Assembly: GCA_040381195.1 (NCBI GenBank)
Contig: JBEIHR010000105.1
Coordinates: forward strand, 1 to 6,225
Direction of reading: 5' to 3'
DNA length: 6,225 nucleotides
DNA from: VGCC01 sp040381195
GTDB taxonomy: Bacteria; Actinomycetota; Actinomycetes; S36-B12
Shown here: positions 4,758 through 6,225 of the stretch, one piece after another
How positions within the stretch are numbered: position 1 is the stretch's first letter
Layout: every line of letters begins with the position of its first letter
Notes under the pieces: model-generated
Database searches by the model: none
Seen by the model: only the letters and a program-made list of their open reading frames with translations
What the model was told of the DNA's origin: nothing
Translations under genes and position numbers: made by a program

Positions 4758-6225
4758 ATGACTCTGCGCACCCTGTCCCGGATGTCCGTTTCACCCCTGA
4801 TCGCAGGCGCCCTCGTCGTCGGCACCCTGGCCTTCGCACCACCGAGCCAGGCGGCCGTCGGCGATTCCGCGCTCTTCCCATTGGGCACCAATGCGGCCCC
4901 TCAGGATGTCGTCGCGGGCCCCGATGGGAACCTCTGGGTCACCAATCCGGGATCGAACACGATCGCCCGGGTCTCGACGGCAGGCGTCGTCCTCCAGAAC
5001 TACTCACTGCCCACGGCCAATGCCGGGGTGCGGAACATCACGGTCGGTCCGGACAACAACCTCTGGTTCACAATGACCAATGCAAATCAGATTGGTCGAA
5101 TCACCACGGCCGGTGTCATCACAGCCTTCAACATCCCGACGGCGAACTCCCAGCCCTATGACATCACGTCGGGCTCGGACGGAGCACTGTGGTTCACCGA
5201 GTTCGCGGGCAACAAGATCGGTCGGATCACCACGGCGGGTGCCGTCACGAATGAATACGCCCTCCCCGCCGGACACACTGCGCCGTGGGGAATCGTCAAT
5301 GGACCCACCGGGAGTTCCCGGGTGTACTACACGTCCTCGGGGAACGGCTTCGTGGGCTTCCTCACGGCGACTGGACAGTTCGGTGGCACGGCCACATCCA
5401 GCACCGGCTCGTCTCCCCGCGGCATCGTGACCAACCAGGGCAACGTCTGGTTCACCATGTTCGGGCTGAGCCAGGTGGGCAATCTCGTGAATGACGCCAC
5501 TGTGGCGTCGATCCCCATCGGTCAGCAGGCCACGTACATGGCGCTCGGCCCCAACAACACCATGTGGATCACGACGGCATCCAACTCGATCATGCAGTTG
5601 TCCGATCGTGGTGCCGTGCTTGGGAACTATGCCCTTCCCGTTGCCAATGCGCAGCCGGCAGGTTTGGCCCTCGGCCCGGACTCGAACATGTGGGTGGCGT
5701 TGCCGGGTGCGAACGCGATCGCGCGTGTTGCCACCGCCGCTGTTCTGACCAACAGCGCGGCGCCGACTGTGACACCCGCTACGGGCATCGCTGTGGGCTC
5801 GGTTCTCACCACCACCAATGGAACCTGGAGCGCGACACCGAGTTCGTACACCTACCAGTGGCAGCGCTGCACGAGCACGGTCACCTCGACCTGCACGAAC
5901 ATCGCAGGCGCCACCGCGATCACCTACACGACCGTCGCGGCAGATGCGGGTCAGTTCCTGCGCGCAGGGGTGACCGCGGTGAACGCGAGCGGGGCCTCCT
6001 CGCCGGCCTATTCGGCGCCGATCGCGGGGCCCGCGGCGACACCGACGCCCGCGCCGAATCCCAACCCTCGCCCGGCGACCGGACCCACCGCGTCGATCGG
6101 GAGTGGGGCGACAATGGAATTGGACGCCCCTGCCAAGCAGAAGCGGACGAAGCGCAAGATGTACGACGTCATCTTCTCCGCCACGGACGCTCAAGGCACC
6201 GTGACCCTGCAGTTCCGTTCGGGGA
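4758..6225 (+). CDS. Secreted seven-bladed propeller (virginiamycin B lyase-like) with Ig-like domain, 3' end outside window
   Basis: The frame is open from ATG 4758 to the window end (489 residues, incomplete). Residues 1-32 are a signal peptide (PSQA|A). Residues about 47-330 hold seven repeats of about 40 residues with GPDGNLWVT / IGRITTAG / EYALP motifs, starting near 47, 89, 130, 173, 218, 257 and 298. This is the seven-blade fold of the Vgb (streptogramin B lyase) family. Only one histidine (H173) is visible in the propeller. Vgb enzymes use a histidine pair and glutamate, so catalysis of that kind is unlikely and a binding role is more plausible. Residues 334-421 form an Ig-like domain (GTWSATP, YTYQWQRC, LRAGVTAVNASG) with C371 and C379. 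A Pro/Thr/Ala-rich linker (422-445) leads into another domain cut by the window. GGTG (4749-4752) could serve as ribosome binding site, five bases before the start. Confidence 0.85.
   Translation, partial: MTLRTLSRMSVSPLIAGALVVGTLAFAPPSQAAVGDSALFPLGTNAAPQDVVAGPDGNLWVTNPGSNTIARVSTAGVVLQNYSLPTANAGVRNITVGPDNNLWFTMTNANQIGRITTAGVITAFNIPTANSQPYDITSGSDGALWFTEFAGNKIGRITTAGAVTNEYALPAGHTAPWGIVNGPTGSSRVYYTSSGNGFVGFLTATGQFGGTATSSTGSSPRGIVTNQGNVWFTMFGLSQVGNLVNDATVASIPIGQQATYMALGPNNTMWITTASNSIMQLSDRGAVLGNYALPVANAQPAGLALGPDSNMWVALPGANAIARVATAAVLTNSAAPTVTPATGIAVGSVLTTTNGTWSATPSSYTYQWQRCTSTVTSTCTNIAGATAITYTTVAADAGQFLRAGVTAVNASGASSPAYSAPIAGPAATPTPAPNPNPRPATGPTASIGSGATMELDAPAKQKRTKRKMYDVIFSATDAQGTVTLQFRSG

Noticed and set aside
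5004..6194. 396-codon minus-strand frame opposite the propeller gene
   Set aside because: It is an Arg/Gly/His-rich translation typical of antisense in GC-rich coding DNA. The plus frame has a signal peptide, seven blades and an Ig-like domain.

Overview
The window looks like a piece of chromosome from a high-GC Gram-positive bacterium, most likely an actinobacterium. This is inferred from G/C-rich third codon positions, frequent GTG starts, AGGTG-type ribosome binding sites and the style of the secreted proteins; no taxonomic marker gene is present. Almost every protein encoded here is predicted to be secreted or membrane-bound.

Layout. Positions 1-45 are the 3' part of a tRNA-Pro(GGG) gene. 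Positions 46-369 carry no convincing gene but several small inverted repeats. At 370-1629 lies a membrane-anchored TAXI-type (TRAP family) solute-binding protein without its permease. At 1643-1819, directly behind it, is a truncated copy of a small secreted protein with the sequence AQA|HQPV at its signal-peptide cleavage site. The reading frame breaks off where the DNA becomes visibly less GC-rich. That altered stretch holds 1911-2744, an exported protein with a long, lysine-free Arg/Glu/Asp-rich helix encoded by a GGGAGC/GGGACC repeat. A bulged hairpin that could be its terminator follows at 2777-2812. At 2895-3440 is an intact paralogue of the truncated HQPV protein.

The second half begins with an alpha/beta hydrolase (3492-4070, GHSAG nucleophile motif). 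Its start appears displaced by one base in a run of four C's. It converges, with overlapping stop codons, on a small two-helix membrane protein on the minus strand (4067-4351). That gene is divergent from a GlsB/YeaQ/YmgE-type small membrane protein (4425-4697). The window ends inside a large secreted seven-bladed propeller protein of the virginiamycin B lyase-like type, followed by an Ig-like domain (4758 to beyond 6225).

How the parts may fit together. The solute-binding protein and the truncated HQPV gene look like an old operon (13 bp gap). The helix gene appears to have been inserted or rearranged between the truncated and intact HQPV copies. I do not recognise a named defence, mobile or biosynthetic system. 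The most unusual items are the charged-helix protein with its repeat DNA, the HQPV family with a predicted mature N-terminal histidine, and the frame problem in the hydrolase.
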